DNA of 64,000 nucleotides from Pseudomonas fluorescens. GTDB lineage: Bacteria > Pseudomonadota > Gammaproteobacteria > Pseudomonadales > Pseudomonadaceae. The stretch lies in assembly GCF_002022275.1 (NCBI RefSeq), contig NZ_MSDF01000013.1:267332-331331 (forward strand), given 5' to 3'. The notes beneath the pieces are model-generated. The model ran no database searches. It was given only the letters and a program-made list of their open reading frames with translations, and had not been told where the DNA came from. The translations under genes and the position numbers were made by a program. Below, in pieces: positions 25,535-34,938 of the stretch. How positions within the stretch are numbered: the stretch's first letter is position 1; the number at the start of each line of letters is the position of its first letter.

Positions 25535-27664
25535 TTATTGAGGCCTGGGCTGTTCGGTCAACACCACCGACGCCGGCACCTCTTCATCCGGCTCATCCAC
25601 CTGCGCGGTGCGCTTGGGCAGCAACACCTGCTGTGGATAAGTCTGCGCGAAGTGCACCTCGTCACAGTTATCCACAAGCTTTTTCAAACGCTGGTTAAAC
25701 GCACGACTTACGGCGTATTGCCCGCCCGACACGGTACGGAACTGCGCCGTGAGTACGACGCCGTTGAGGTCCATCTTGTCGACGCCAAACACCTCCAGCG
25801 GCCCTTGCAGGTTGTACTTGAGGAATACGTCATCGCGGATCGACTGGCCCGCGTCACGGATCAGCTCCACGGCCTTGTCCACATCGGTGTCATACGTGAA
25901 CTGCACCGAGAAAAATGCGTAGGCAAATTGCCGCGACTGGTTGGTGACCGCCTTGATCTGCCCGAACGGCACCGAATGCACAAAGCCCTTGCCGTCACGC
26001 AGGCGCAGGGTGCGAATGGTCAGGCCTTCAACGGTGCCGGCATGGCCGGAGTCGAGCACCACCCAGTCGCCAATCGACAGCGTGTCTTCAATGATGATGA
26101 ACAGGCCGGTGATCACGTCCTGCACCAGTTGCTGCGAGCCGAAACCAATGGCCAGGCCGACCACACCGGCACCGGCGAGCAGGGGCGCGACGTTGATGCC
26201 GAGGTTGGCCATGGTGGTGATCGCGCAGATCACCACCAGGATAATTTTCACCGCATTGCGCAGCAGTGGCAGGATGGTTTTGACGCGGGTGCTCGGCTGG
26301 CGGCTGGAGCGTTTATTCACTGGCGGTTTCAGCGCTTCCTGGATCGCCGTGTCGAGCACCACCCAGAACAGCCAGGTCATCAACAGGATCAGGCCGATGC
26401 TGCTCAGGGAATCGCTGATGGCGCGGCCCACCGAGTTGCGCTGGGCGAACTCGAACAGCGACACCCCCCAGATACGGCCCAGGACCTCGATAAACGCAAC
26501 GGCCATCACAATCCGCAGAATCGCGTGCAGCAAGCTGAGGAAACGTTCCTTGTAGGCGCTGCTGCGTTGCATCGCCACCTGGCTGCGGGACTTGAACAGG
26601 TGTTGCAACACCGTGCTGAGAAACACCGTGCCGATCAACAGAATAGTGGTGAACAACGCGCAGCGCAGGGCCTTCTGGTTATCGTCGCCGGCGCCAATCA
26701 GGTTGATGGCCGAGACCAGTACCATCAACAAAATCGGCCAGTACCACAGGCCGGAAAAGATTCGCAGCGATTGCTGCAATGCCGGGTGTTTAAGGCGCTG
26801 ATTCAGTGGCCGGTTGCGGATCAGGTGCGCGACCGGACGCCGCAGGCGAATCACCAGCATGCCGAAAATCACTGCTGCGAACAGCCCGGTAAAGACGGCG
26901 ATGCTGCTGGTGATGTTGCCACCCAGTTGGCGGGCGATTTGCGGGCTGGTCAGGGCGTCACTGAGGGCCGCGAGAAAGCCGATCAGGAACAGCGGCTTGG
27001 GGCAGTAGTCGCGAATAATCTGCACGGCCGGGCGCTTGTGGCCCACGTTGAACATCACGATGACGCACAACAGCATTGAGGTGGAAAAGATGCCACTGCT
27101 GGTCGCATAAGCGAAACACAGCGCCAGCGCGCGGCCCACCGAGGTGGGCAGGAAATGGCTGACATACAGCGTCAGCGGCAGGCAGATCAGCGCAGGAATC
27201 GTGTAGGGCACCACATAGCCGAGTACCCCTTGCAAGCGCCTGCGCTGTTCGACAAAGGTGCGTCGACTCAGACGCTGAACAAGAAAGCGCCCGAGCAAGG
27301 TCAACACTGCAAAGGCGCCGATCCACACCCCCGACAGCAACAGGAAGTCACCGGCCACGCTCCACGGCGAGCGCTCGGCGGTCTGGTCCACCAGCCGCCC
27401 CACCTCATCCGCCGCACGATCGGCACGCAAGCGCCAGGCATCGATCAGGTTTTGATTGAGGTCGAGTTTGTCCTGGACGTCGTCGATGCTGGAACTGATG
27501 GCGCCGAGCAGGCCGCCTTCCACCAGCAACTCAGGCTTGGCGGCGGGCGCTGGCGTGGCAGCCGGTGCCGGTGCCGCAGCTGCCGGTGCAGTCGCGGCGT
27601 GCAAGGCGCCGTTGCCGAACAACAGCAGCGCGCCGAGCAGTAATGCGGTCTTTGAGTTCAGCAA
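25535..27664 (-). CDS. MscS-family mechanosensitive channel (YbiO-like)
   Basis: The 709-residue protein starts at TTG 27664 behind a strong AAGGAG. It has a signal peptide and an Ala/Pro-rich stretch, a periplasmic coiled segment, then about ten TM helices. The MscS core near residues 470-700 includes LLAGAGVVGLAIGFGSQQLVQDVITGLFIIIEDTLSIGDWV, the pore-lining helix and beta domain. The size and domain order resemble E. coli YbiO. It relieves turgor on hypo-osmotic shock. Confidence 0.9.
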   Translation of the reverse strand: MLNSKTALLLGALLLFGNGALHAATAPAAAAPAPAATPAPAAKPELLVEGGLLGAISSSIDDVQDKLDLNQNLIDAWRLRADRAADEVGRLVDQTAERSPWSVAGDFLLLSGVWIGAFAVLTLLGRFLVQRLSRRTFVEQRRRLQGVLGYVVPYTIPALICLPLTLYVSHFLPTSVGRALALCFAYATSSGIFSTSMLLCVIVMFNVGHKRPAVQIIRDYCPKPLFLIGFLAALSDALTSPQIARQLGGNITSSIAVFTGLFAAVIFGMLVIRLRRPVAHLIRNRPLNQRLKHPALQQSLRIFSGLWYWPILLMVLVSAINLIGAGDDNQKALRCALFTTILLIGTVFLSTVLQHLFKSRSQVAMQRSSAYKERFLSLLHAILRIVMAVAFIEVLGRIWGVSLFEFAQRNSVGRAISDSLSSIGLILLMTWLFWVVLDTAIQEALKPPVNKRSSRQPSTRVKTILPLLRNAVKIILVVICAITTMANLGINVAPLLAGAGVVGLAIGFGSQQLVQDVITGLFIIIEDTLSIGDWVVLDSGHAGTVEGLTIRTLRLRDGKGFVHSVPFGQIKAVTNQSRQFAYAFFSVQFTYDTDVDKAVELIRDAGQSIRDDVFLKYNLQGPLEVFGVDKMDLNGVVLTAQFRTVSGGQYAVSRAFNQRLKKLVDNCDEVHFAQTYPQQVLLPKRTAQVDEPDEEVPASVVLTEQPRPQ

Positions 27665-27721
27665 AACACCGGGCTCCTTCAGAAGGTCTGTAAGGAACTG
27701 ACGGGTTTGAGCTTCGATGGT

Positions 27722-28552
27722 TCACTTCAAGTCAACATTCAGGCTTGGCGCTCCAAATGCCACCAATTGCGCGTTGGAACCGGCAAACCAGCCTTTCCAG
27801 AAGTCCTCGAGCGCCTGAATGGTCTTGCCGGAGCGATAGGCCTGCTTGACGTCCTCTGTCAGCAGCGCAGCCCCCGTCACATACACCCGCGCACCTTGCA
27901 GGTCAGCGAACAAGCCTTTGTCGGCGACGCGTTTCAGTTCAGCCGCGGGCTGCAGGTCACGGATGCGGTTGTTGGCGTAGAAGCTGCCGAAATCACTGTT
28001 TTCCAGCATGTCGGAGACCAATAACACCACGCGTTCCTGGGCGGGCTGCTGGCCCAGGTCTTTGCCGATCTCGCGCAATGAATGGAAGATTTCGCTACGC
28101 GCAATATCTTCGGACGCTTCGCGCAGCGTGGTCACAAACACCTTGCCCAGGGTCTTGTTGAAAAAGCTGCGCTGCTCGCCCAGGCAGGTATCGAAGGTGC
28201 GCAGCGATTGCATGCCGACGCCGTTGCGAACCTTCTCATCGATCCCTCGATTGAGCGCGCCGGCAAAGCGCAGCTGCATGTACTGCCCCGGCACAAAGGC
28301 CGAGAAACTGTACAGCCGCACCTTGTCACCCGGCTGGACGAAACGTTGCACCTGCGCCCAAGTTGCTTTCTGAATGACCTCGGGCATGGGGATCGTCTGA
28401 TCGATGATCACCGTCAGCTCGCGGCCCGTCTCAACCGGACGAAACTCCCCGACCTTGGCGAAGGCGTAGCAGTCCGGAACGTCGTTGCGCTCACCGGCCA
28501 CCGCCATCAGAGGCGCCAGCAACAGGGCACAAAAAAAGCCTGGCTTGGTCAT
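27722..28552 (-). CDS. Secreted VWA-like protein of unknown function
   Basis: The 276-residue protein has a short signal peptide (LLAPLMAVAGE). It then has a von Willebrand A-like pattern: ELTVIIDQTIPM as a possible but degenerate MIDAS strand (no DxSxS), DKVRLYSFSAFVPGQY, and ERVVLLVSDMLENSD. It is directly adjacent (zero gap) to the 508-residue membrane protein, so the two are probably made together. A role in binding an envelope partner is an inference from the fold only. Confidence 0.7.
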   Translation of the reverse strand: MTKPGFFCALLLAPLMAVAGERNDVPDCYAFAKVGEFRPVETGRELTVIIDQTIPMPEVIQKATWAQVQRFVQPGDKVRLYSFSAFVPGQYMQLRFAGALNRGIDEKVRNGVGMQSLRTFDTCLGEQRSFFNKTLGKVFVTTLREASEDIARSEIFHSLREIGKDLGQQPAQERVVLLVSDMLENSDFGSFYANNRIRDLQPAAELKRVADKGLFADLQGARVYVTGAALLTEDVKQAYRSGKTIQALEDFWKGWFAGSNAQLVAFGAPSLNVDLK

Positions 28553-30079
28553 TCAGGCACCTGTCGCATCAAAGTCTTTGAGCAACTGCTGCTCGGCACG
28601 CAGCGCCAGCAGGTCTTCCAGCGCATGGCCTTTGACGCGGCTGATGGTTGCCAGTTGTTCTTCGCTGTAGGCGGTCAGGTCCTTGCCGCGCAGGGCATCG
28701 AGGTTTGTCGACGACACCACAGGCTGAACCGGCGCCGCCACTTCAGGCGAAATGGTCGCGGCAGCTGCACTGACCGGCTTGGCCGCAACGTCCGGAGTTG
28801 CCGGCAACGCCTGCTTGCGGGCCAGGTAGGTCTCGAAGTTGCGGTTATGCGCACTGGTCAACGCCGCCTGTTGCTGAGCGTTGGTGGTCGACCGCCCGGC
28901 CAGCTTGAGTTGCAACTTGCTCAACTTGTGATCGGCATGGGACGCAATGTCCACACGCTCGCTTTGCATCGAGTTTTCCAGGGCTTCACCGCTGGAGAAC
29001 TTGTGAGTGTGCTCCCAGGCGGTCTTGGACTCGACACCGGCAAAGCCGAAGATCGACGCCAGCCAGATGCTGGTGATCTGAATCGCGATATAGATCACCG
29101 ACAGTACGATGAAGGTAATCAGCGAAGCCTTGCGGATCGCGTCCATCTTGTCGGTGAGGGTTTGCTTGTCGGCCTGATCGTTGATCGCCGCGGAATCGGC
29201 TGGCAATTCAAACGGGCTGGCCGAATCGTAATTCTGCTGGGCAAACGCATGCGGGCTGCCGACCATTTCGGTCTCGATGCTTTTGAGCTGCATGGTGCGG
29301 ATGCCGAACGCCGCAATCGCAATGATCGCAATCCAGATGCCGGTGGTGATCATCCAGCCACGGCTCGGGGTCACCGTGTGGTTGGTATTGATGCGCGCCA
29401 GGATGCGGTCGTAATCCTTGCCGCCTTTGTCACTGTCGGTGTCTTTGATGCCAATGCCCGGCAGCTCTTTGAGCTGGGACGGACGATTGCTGTCGGCGTC
29501 GTTTTCCCACCAGTGGCGCGCTTTGCTGATCAGCGCATTCTTGTGGGCGGCGCGGCCGGTCACTTCGGCCAGGATCGCCGAGGCGACGGCCAGCAGGAAT
29601 GCGAACAGCCAACCCATCCAGCTTTGATCGTTGGCCGACAGGTTCTGGTTGATGAACGGCACCAGCACGTAAGCAAAACCCACGGCCTCGAACATGATGA
29701 GCATGAAGATCAGCGCAAACACCCAGAACGGCCGTTCGCGGCGCCCGCGCTCGCCGATGGTGCGCAGGTAGGACTCGCTCTTGTTGAAGAACTCGACGTT
29801 TTTCGCGCCGATCTTTTCATAGCGCGAATAGTAGGCGTCGCACAGCTCGCTTTCCGATTTCGGCCAGCCGTGGGAGTCGAGCATCAGGCTCTGCCTGGAC
29901 AGGCGCGCGACCTTGCCGATCAGCGGAACGCCATGCCACACACGCATGACGAAATACCCGACCTTGTCCCAATACGCTTGAATCAAAATGGCCGCCAGCA
30001 GCGTGGAGAGCACAAGCCCGGTGATCAGTTTGTTGGCCCAAAGCAGGGCCGTCAGCGCATTGAAGCTGAACTCTTCCAT
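28553..30079 (-). CDS. Multi-pass inner-membrane protein of unknown function
   Basis: The 508-residue protein has an N-terminal TM helix (about 13-35), a pair near 117-175, one near 250-265 (WIAIIAIAAFGI), and another near 340-365. Long charged loops lie between them, and a ~140-residue Ala/Pro-rich C-terminal tail has coiled-coil character. I recognise no family. It lies 18 bases after the OmpA-like lipoprotein gene and touches the VWA-like gene, suggesting a three-part envelope complex. Confidence 0.75.
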   Translation of the reverse strand: MEEFSFNALTALLWANKLITGLVLSTLLAAILIQAYWDKVGYFVMRVWHGVPLIGKVARLSRQSLMLDSHGWPKSESELCDAYYSRYEKIGAKNVEFFNKSESYLRTIGERGRRERPFWVFALIFMLIMFEAVGFAYVLVPFINQNLSANDQSWMGWLFAFLLAVASAILAEVTGRAAHKNALISKARHWWENDADSNRPSQLKELPGIGIKDTDSDKGGKDYDRILARINTNHTVTPSRGWMITTGIWIAIIAIAAFGIRTMQLKSIETEMVGSPHAFAQQNYDSASPFELPADSAAINDQADKQTLTDKMDAIRKASLITFIVLSVIYIAIQITSIWLASIFGFAGVESKTAWEHTHKFSSGEALENSMQSERVDIASHADHKLSKLQLKLAGRSTTNAQQQAALTSAHNRNFETYLARKQALPATPDVAAKPVSAAAATISPEVAAPVQPVVSSTNLDALRGKDLTAYSEEQLATISRVKGHALEDLLALRAEQQLLKDFDATGA

Positions 30080-30097
30080 GGTGTATTTCCTTGAGGC

Positions 30098-31540
30098 TTA
30101 CGCGCGAATCGGCACGAAACGGGTGGTGAAGGCTTCACGGCTGCGCGGGTAGAACAACGCACCGTCAGTGGCTTCGGAATTTTTCTTGCTGAACACCACG
30201 TCGATACACGACACCGGTGCCTTGGGGTCCTGGGTGAATACGCGATAAAGCACCAGGTCCTCACCTTCATAGGTGTTGGCCACGGCTTTGCTTTTGATCG
30301 ACTTGCGATTGCCCTGGTCGTAGCCCTTGACCACTTCAATGAAGGGTTGGCGATCGACGCTCGCGCCATCGCGCAGGATCGAGACCGGCGACAGCGTCAC
30401 CAAGTGGCCGTTGACCAGGTTGGCCCACACGCGGTTGTTGTACCCCGGCAGGTACTCGGTGGTGGTTTGTGTCTCCAGCGCTTGCCCGCTGGCGAGGTTG
30501 AACACCTTGCCGCTTTCACGCGGGCGGTCTGCCTCGCAACTGCTGGACGGCAGGTCGCTGGCGTGAGCACTGGACACGAGGGCAAAGCCGGCCTTTTTCG
30601 GCGCGATGGCCTGGCCGAGTGTCCAGGCGGTGTCACTGGCCGATTGGCCGCCGAAATCCACCAGGGCGGTGCCCGAGTCGGTGGGTTTGCTCTCGCTCGC
30701 GGCTTTGGACGCGACGGCAGGTTTGCTTTTGGAGGTGGTGGTAACCGTGCGCGCAGGCTCGGTGGAGGTGCCGTGCGCCAAGTATTTGGTGTTGTTCTGT
30801 TCTGCGTTGACACGCTTGACCAGCATGTTGCGGTCGGTGACCTCAACGATTTCAACCCGGCGGTTCTTGCCGCGCTGCTGGCTGTCGCTGTTGTCGGCGA
30901 TCGGCCGGGAAGCGCCCGCGCCCTGGAAAAACATGCGCTGCGCGGCAATACCCTGTTCGGCAAGGATCGACGCGATCGCACGCGCACGCTGCTCGGACAA
31001 CCGCTGATTGGTCGCCGCGCTGCCGGTGCCATCGGTGTGACCCACGACGAGAATCGCAGCCTGAGAATTCTGCCCCGGTTTTGGCGCAAAGGCCGCCGCC
31101 AGCTTGCGCACCTGCCGCTGGCCATCGACGCTCAACTGCGCGCTGCCGGTGGCGAACATGCCTTCGTCCTGAACCTGAGCGACGATCCCCGCGTCTGTCG
31201 GCGCAGGCGCTCGCGCAGTGCCGGTGGCAACGTCCTGGCTCTGCAACGTTTGCACCTGGATATTCAGGTGTTCTTCGCGGGCGACGCGCTCCAGTTCCTG
31301 CAAACGGTTCTGCCACAGGTTGCCGGCCACACAGCCGGCGGCGCCACCAACACCACCACCGATGATGGCCTTTTTGGCATCGCCGGTGATCGCGTAGGTC
31401 AAACCGGCGCCGAGTATCGCGCCACCTGCACAGCCGAGCGCCGTGCCGTAGTTTTTGCCGGCGTCATTAAGTGTCGCGCAGCCACTGAGCGCTATTGCAC
31501 CCGCGAGCAGGCTGATATTTCGAGCAAGGGAGGTAGTCAT
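30098..31540 (-). CDS. OmpA-family lipoprotein with long unknown C-terminal region
   Basis: The 480-residue protein carries a lipobox (ALSG-Cys21), a glycine-zipper membrane segment (~38-75) and an OmpA/MotB peptidoglycan-binding domain (~128-235; VVGHTDGTG, NQRLSEQRA, NRRVEIVEV). About 245 further residues, with Ser/Lys-rich linkers and a final beta-rich part, are unlike standard OmpA lipoproteins. It heads a cluster with the multi-TM and VWA-like genes. It probably anchors the complex to peptidoglycan from the outer membrane. Confidence 0.82.
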   Translation of the reverse strand: MTTSLARNISLLAGAIALSGCATLNDAGKNYGTALGCAGGAILGAGLTYAITGDAKKAIIGGGVGGAAGCVAGNLWQNRLQELERVAREEHLNIQVQTLQSQDVATGTARAPAPTDAGIVAQVQDEGMFATGSAQLSVDGQRQVRKLAAAFAPKPGQNSQAAILVVGHTDGTGSAATNQRLSEQRARAIASILAEQGIAAQRMFFQGAGASRPIADNSDSQQRGKNRRVEIVEVTDRNMLVKRVNAEQNNTKYLAHGTSTEPARTVTTTSKSKPAVASKAASESKPTDSGTALVDFGGQSASDTAWTLGQAIAPKKAGFALVSSAHASDLPSSSCEADRPRESGKVFNLASGQALETQTTTEYLPGYNNRVWANLVNGHLVTLSPVSILRDGASVDRQPFIEVVKGYDQGNRKSIKSKAVANTYEGEDLVLYRVFTQDPKAPVSCIDVVFSKKNSEATDGALFYPRSREAFTTRFVPIRA

Positions 31541-31824
31541 TGGGCGGGTTCCGGCCTTGAAAAAGAGCCGCCGACCCCACTGCCAACGCCAAAAGCGCCA
31601 GCGGCATCATCCATGAACAGGCCCTGCAAAATCATTGAGTTGAACAGATCGCGCGGAATTTGATCACGGCAGTGATGGCATTTCAATACTATTTGTAACT
31701 CTTTGTTAGCCGCGCAATGCGCCGCTTCCTTGTCGGCACCGTCCGTAGAACGCCCGAAACTTTATTCAGTCGCCCGCAGTCAGCCATTCAATGAAGCCTT
31801 GGCTTATTCTTCACAGGACTCTTT

Positions 31825-32604
31825 ATGGCTGCGAACCCCGACTGGGTGCCCACGACTCCCAGCGTCGCCATCACCCGCTTCACGGTGTTGACGGTCAATA
31901 TCCACAAGGGCTTCACCGCCCTGAACCGGCGCTTCATCCTGCCCGAGCTGCGCGAAGCGGTGCGCAGTGTGGGCGCCGATATGGTGTTCCTGCAGGAAAT
32001 CCACGGCACCCACGAACGCCATCCGCAGCGCTACAGCGAATGGCCGGACATGCCGCAGTACGAGTTTCTCGCCGACAGCATCTGGCCGCAGTACGCCTAT
32101 GGGCGCAACGCGGTTTACCCTCATGGCGACCATGGCAACGCGTTGCTCTCCAAATTCCAGATTGTGCGCTACGACAACCTCGATATTTCCCAAAGCGGCC
32201 ATGAGAACCGTGGCCTGCTGCATTGCGTGTTACGCCTGCCGGGCAGTGGTCAGGAAGTGCATGCGATCTGTATCCATCTGGGCTTGCGTGAGGTACATCG
32301 CCAGCAACAGTTGCGCTTGCTGGAGCAGCGCGTCAGCGAGATCCCGGCGGATGCGCCTTTAGTGGTGGCCGGCGACTTCAACGACTGGCGCCAGCGTGCC
32401 GACCTCAGCCGCAGCGGCCTGCGGGAAGTGTTTATCGAAACCCACGGCAAGCTGCCGCGTACCTTCCCGGCGCGCCTGCCACTGCTGCCGCTGGACCGCA
32501 TCTACGTGCGCAACGTGAAGATCCACAACCCCCGGGTGCTGACCACTCGCCCCTGGTCGCATCTGTCAGACCATGTGCCGCTGTCGGTGGAGATTGAGCT
32601 ATGA
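31825..32604 (+). CDS. ybhP: Endonuclease/exonuclease/phosphatase family protein (YbhP-like)
   Basis: The 259-residue protein has the EEP fold motifs: TVNIHKG, FLQEIHG (metal-binding Glu), HGNALLSKF, GDFNDW and SDHVPL (catalytic His). The order ybhP-clsB-ybhN matches E. coli, where YbhP is a companion of the cardiolipin synthase gene and probably acts on a phosphodiester. AGGA six bases upstream supports ATG 31825. Its stop overlaps the clsB ATG. Confidence 0.9.
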   Translation: MAANPDWVPTTPSVAITRFTVLTVNIHKGFTALNRRFILPELREAVRSVGADMVFLQEIHGTHERHPQRYSEWPDMPQYEFLADSIWPQYAYGRNAVYPHGDHGNALLSKFQIVRYDNLDISQSGHENRGLLHCVLRLPGSGQEVHAICIHLGLREVHRQQQLRLLEQRVSEIPADAPLVVAGDFNDWRQRADLSRSGLREVFIETHGKLPRTFPARLPLLPLDRIYVRNVKIHNPRVLTTRPWSHLSDHVPLSVEIEL

Positions 32605-33863
32605 ACGTTGCGGTCGAGCATATTTCCACCGACCAGCCGCCGGATGACGCCAAGGCCCGTGATCTGGATTACGGCTGGCAGCCGGGCAACCGCGTTGAGT
32701 TGCTGGAGAATGGTGAGGCGTACTTTCCCAAGGTGTTTGCGGCGATGCGCGAGGCCAAGCGCGAGATCCTGCTGGAGACCTTTATTCTGTTTGAAGACAA
32801 GGTCGGTCATGAGCTGCAAGGCATCCTGATCGAAGCGGCGCAGCGTGGTGTGAAGGTGGTCGCCAGCCTCGACGGCTTTGGCTGCGGCGAACTGAGCCCG
32901 GGGTTTCTTGGCGAGTTGGCAGAAGCCGGGGTGACGGTGCAGATGTTTGACCCGGCGTCAAAAATGCTGGGGATCCGCACCAACTGGTTCCGCCGCCTGC
33001 ACCGCAAGATTGTGGTGGTGGACGCGACGGTCGCGTTTATCGGCGGGATCAATTTTTCCGCCGACCACCTCGGCGATTTCGGCCCCGAGGCCAAACAGGA
33101 TTATGCGGTGCAGGTGGTGGGCCCGGCAGTGGCCGATTTGCACCATTTCGCCCTGGCGCAAAGCGGCCGCCAGGTGCGCACCCGGCGCGGTTGGCGGCGG
33201 CGCCAGCAACGCCCGTCGCTGTGGTCAACCGACAACGACGAAGGCCTGGTGCGCCTGATTTATCGCGACAACGTGCAGCATCGCGATGATATCGAAGAAG
33301 CCTACATCCACGCCCTGAGCAAAGCACAAACACGCGTGGTGATCGCCAACGCCTACTTCTTCCCCGGCTACCGCCTGTTGCGTGAAATCCGCAACGCCGC
33401 GCGCCGTGGCGTGCAGGTGCAACTGATCATGCAAGGCCAGCCCGATGTGCTGCTGGCCAAACTGGCGGCGCGCATGCTTTACGATTATCTGCTCAAGGAC
33501 GGCGTGGTGATTCACGAGTATTGCCAGCGCCCGCTGCACGGCAAAGTCGCGTTGGTGGATGACACCTGGAGCACCGTGGGGTCCAGCAACCTGGACCCGT
33601 TGAGCCTGTCGCTGAACCTGGAAGCCAACGTGCTGATTCGCGACCGCGCGTTCAATCAGCAGCTGTATGAGCGCCTGGACCTGCTTGCAAAAAACCACTG
33701 CCAGACCATGCCGGAAAACCGCAAGCCACGCCTTTGGCTATGGCGTTTAACCGTGGGTTTTCTGGTGTTTCATGTGATGCGCCATTTCCCTGCGCTGACC
33801 GGTTGGCTGCCCGCGCACAAGCCGCGACTGAAACCCTTCGAGCGCCAGGCCCATGACCTCTGA
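32601..33863 (+). CDS. clsB: Cardiolipin synthase ClsB
   Basis: ClsB is a phospholipase D-superfamily enzyme that makes cardiolipin from phosphatidylglycerol at the inner membrane. The 420-residue protein has both HKD motifs: His134 in HRKIVVVD and His313 in HGKVALVD, the second followed by GSSNLDP. It lacks the two N-terminal TM helices of ClsA, which marks the B type. It overlaps ybhP by four bases and ybhN by eleven. Confidence 0.95.
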   Translation: MNVAVEHISTDQPPDDAKARDLDYGWQPGNRVELLENGEAYFPKVFAAMREAKREILLETFILFEDKVGHELQGILIEAAQRGVKVVASLDGFGCGELSPGFLGELAEAGVTVQMFDPASKMLGIRTNWFRRLHRKIVVVDATVAFIGGINFSADHLGDFGPEAKQDYAVQVVGPAVADLHHFALAQSGRQVRTRRGWRRRQQRPSLWSTDNDEGLVRLIYRDNVQHRDDIEEAYIHALSKAQTRVVIANAYFFPGYRLLREIRNAARRGVQVQLIMQGQPDVLLAKLAARMLYDYLLKDGVVIHEYCQRPLHGKVALVDDTWSTVGSSNLDPLSLSLNLEANVLIRDRAFNQQLYERLDLLAKNHCQTMPENRKPRLWLWRLTVGFLVFHVMRHFPALTGWLPAHKPRLKPFERQAHDL

Positions 33864-34809
33864 AGCTGGCGGTTCACGCTTCAAACGCTGGAAGAAACCA
33901 CTGACCATCGTGTTCTTCCTGCTGCTGATCGTGCTGTTCACCCTGCTCGCCCGGCGTATCGACTGGAGCGAGGTGGTGCAGACGCTGGGCGATTTCAAGA
34001 TACGCACATTGCTGATCGCCGGCGCGGTGACGCTGTGCAGTTTCCTCGTCTACGCCAGCTTCGACCTGATCGGCCGCACCTACATTCGCCAGCCGCTGGG
34101 CTGGAAGCAGATCTTGCCGGTGGGGATCATCAGTTATGCGTTCAACCTCAACCTGAGCGCGTGGGTCGGCGGGATTGCCATGCGCTACCGGCTGTATTCG
34201 CGGCTTGGCGTAAGCACCAGCAACATCGCCAAGATTCTGGGCCTGAGCCTGGCGACCAATTGGTTTGGCTACATGGCGTTGGCCGGAGTGGTGTTCAGTA
34301 GCGGGTTGGTGACGATGCCGCCGGGCTGGAAGGTCAGCAGCACGGCGTTGCAGGGGATTGGCGCGCTGTTGATCCTGGCGAGCCTGGGGTATCTGGCGGC
34401 GTGCCAGTTTTCGAGGAAGCGCGCGTGGTCGATCAAGGGCATCGAGATCAACCTGCCGTCGTTGCGCATGGCGTGTTTGCAGTTGGCATTGGGGGCGTTG
34501 AATTGGTCGCTGATGGCGGCGGTGATCTTTACCTTGTTGCCGGCCAAACTGGATTACCCGCTGGTGCTGGGGGTGTTGCTGATCAGCGCGATTGCCGGGG
34601 TGGTCACGCATATTCCGGCGGGCCTTGGGGTGCTGGAGGCGGTGTTTGTGGCGCTGTTGCAGCATGAGGCGTCGCGGGGGAGTTTGCTGGCGGGGTTGAT
34701 TGCGTATCGGGCGATTTACTTTATTTTGCCGTTGTTGATTGCGCTGGTGATGTACCTCGCGGTGGAAGCCAAGGCCAAGGCGTTGCGGGTGAAGAAGGCG
34801 CCGGCTTGA
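33853..34809 (+). CDS. ybhN: UPF0104 / LPG-synthase-like membrane protein YbhN
   Basis: The 318-residue protein has about eight TM helices and the UPF0104 signatures LNLSAWVGGIAMRYRLYSRLG and THIPAGLGVLEAVFVALL. These resemble the flippase part of lysylphosphatidylglycerol synthases. It completes the ybhP-clsB-ybhN operon and is probably involved in phospholipid movement. The start overlaps clsB by 11 bases. Confidence 0.92.
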   Translation: MTSEAGGSRFKRWKKPLTIVFFLLLIVLFTLLARRIDWSEVVQTLGDFKIRTLLIAGAVTLCSFLVYASFDLIGRTYIRQPLGWKQILPVGIISYAFNLNLSAWVGGIAMRYRLYSRLGVSTSNIAKILGLSLATNWFGYMALAGVVFSSGLVTMPPGWKVSSTALQGIGALLILASLGYLAACQFSRKRAWSIKGIEINLPSLRMACLQLALGALNWSLMAAVIFTLLPAKLDYPLVLGVLLISAIAGVVTHIPAGLGVLEAVFVALLQHEASRGSLLAGLIAYRAIYFILPLLIALVMYLAVEAKAKALRVKKAPA

Positions 34810-34830
34810 TCAGATGTTGAAGGGACTGGC

Positions 34831-34920
34831 GCTATCGCGGGCAAGCCCGCTCCCACAGGGGGAATGCGTTTCAACAGGGAAATGCCATTCAAATGTGGGA
34901 GCGGGCTTGCCCGCGATAGC
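34831..34920. repeat. REP doublet, inward-facing
   Basis: Perfect 27-base arms (34831-34857 and 34894-34920) with CTCCCACA and TGTGGGAG facing each other across a 36-base spacer. This is the reverse orientation of the doublets at 10.4 and 13.0 kb. It lies between convergent ybhN and a hydrolase gene. Confidence 0.9.
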
Positions 34921-34938
34921 GGTCTAGAGAGCTGCACA

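Noticed and set aside
28082..30094. 670-residue plus-strand frame opposite the VWA-like and multi-TM genes
   Set aside because: The minus-strand genes have signal peptides, TM helices and tight spacing; the plus frame is Arg/Gly/Gln-rich with no domain.
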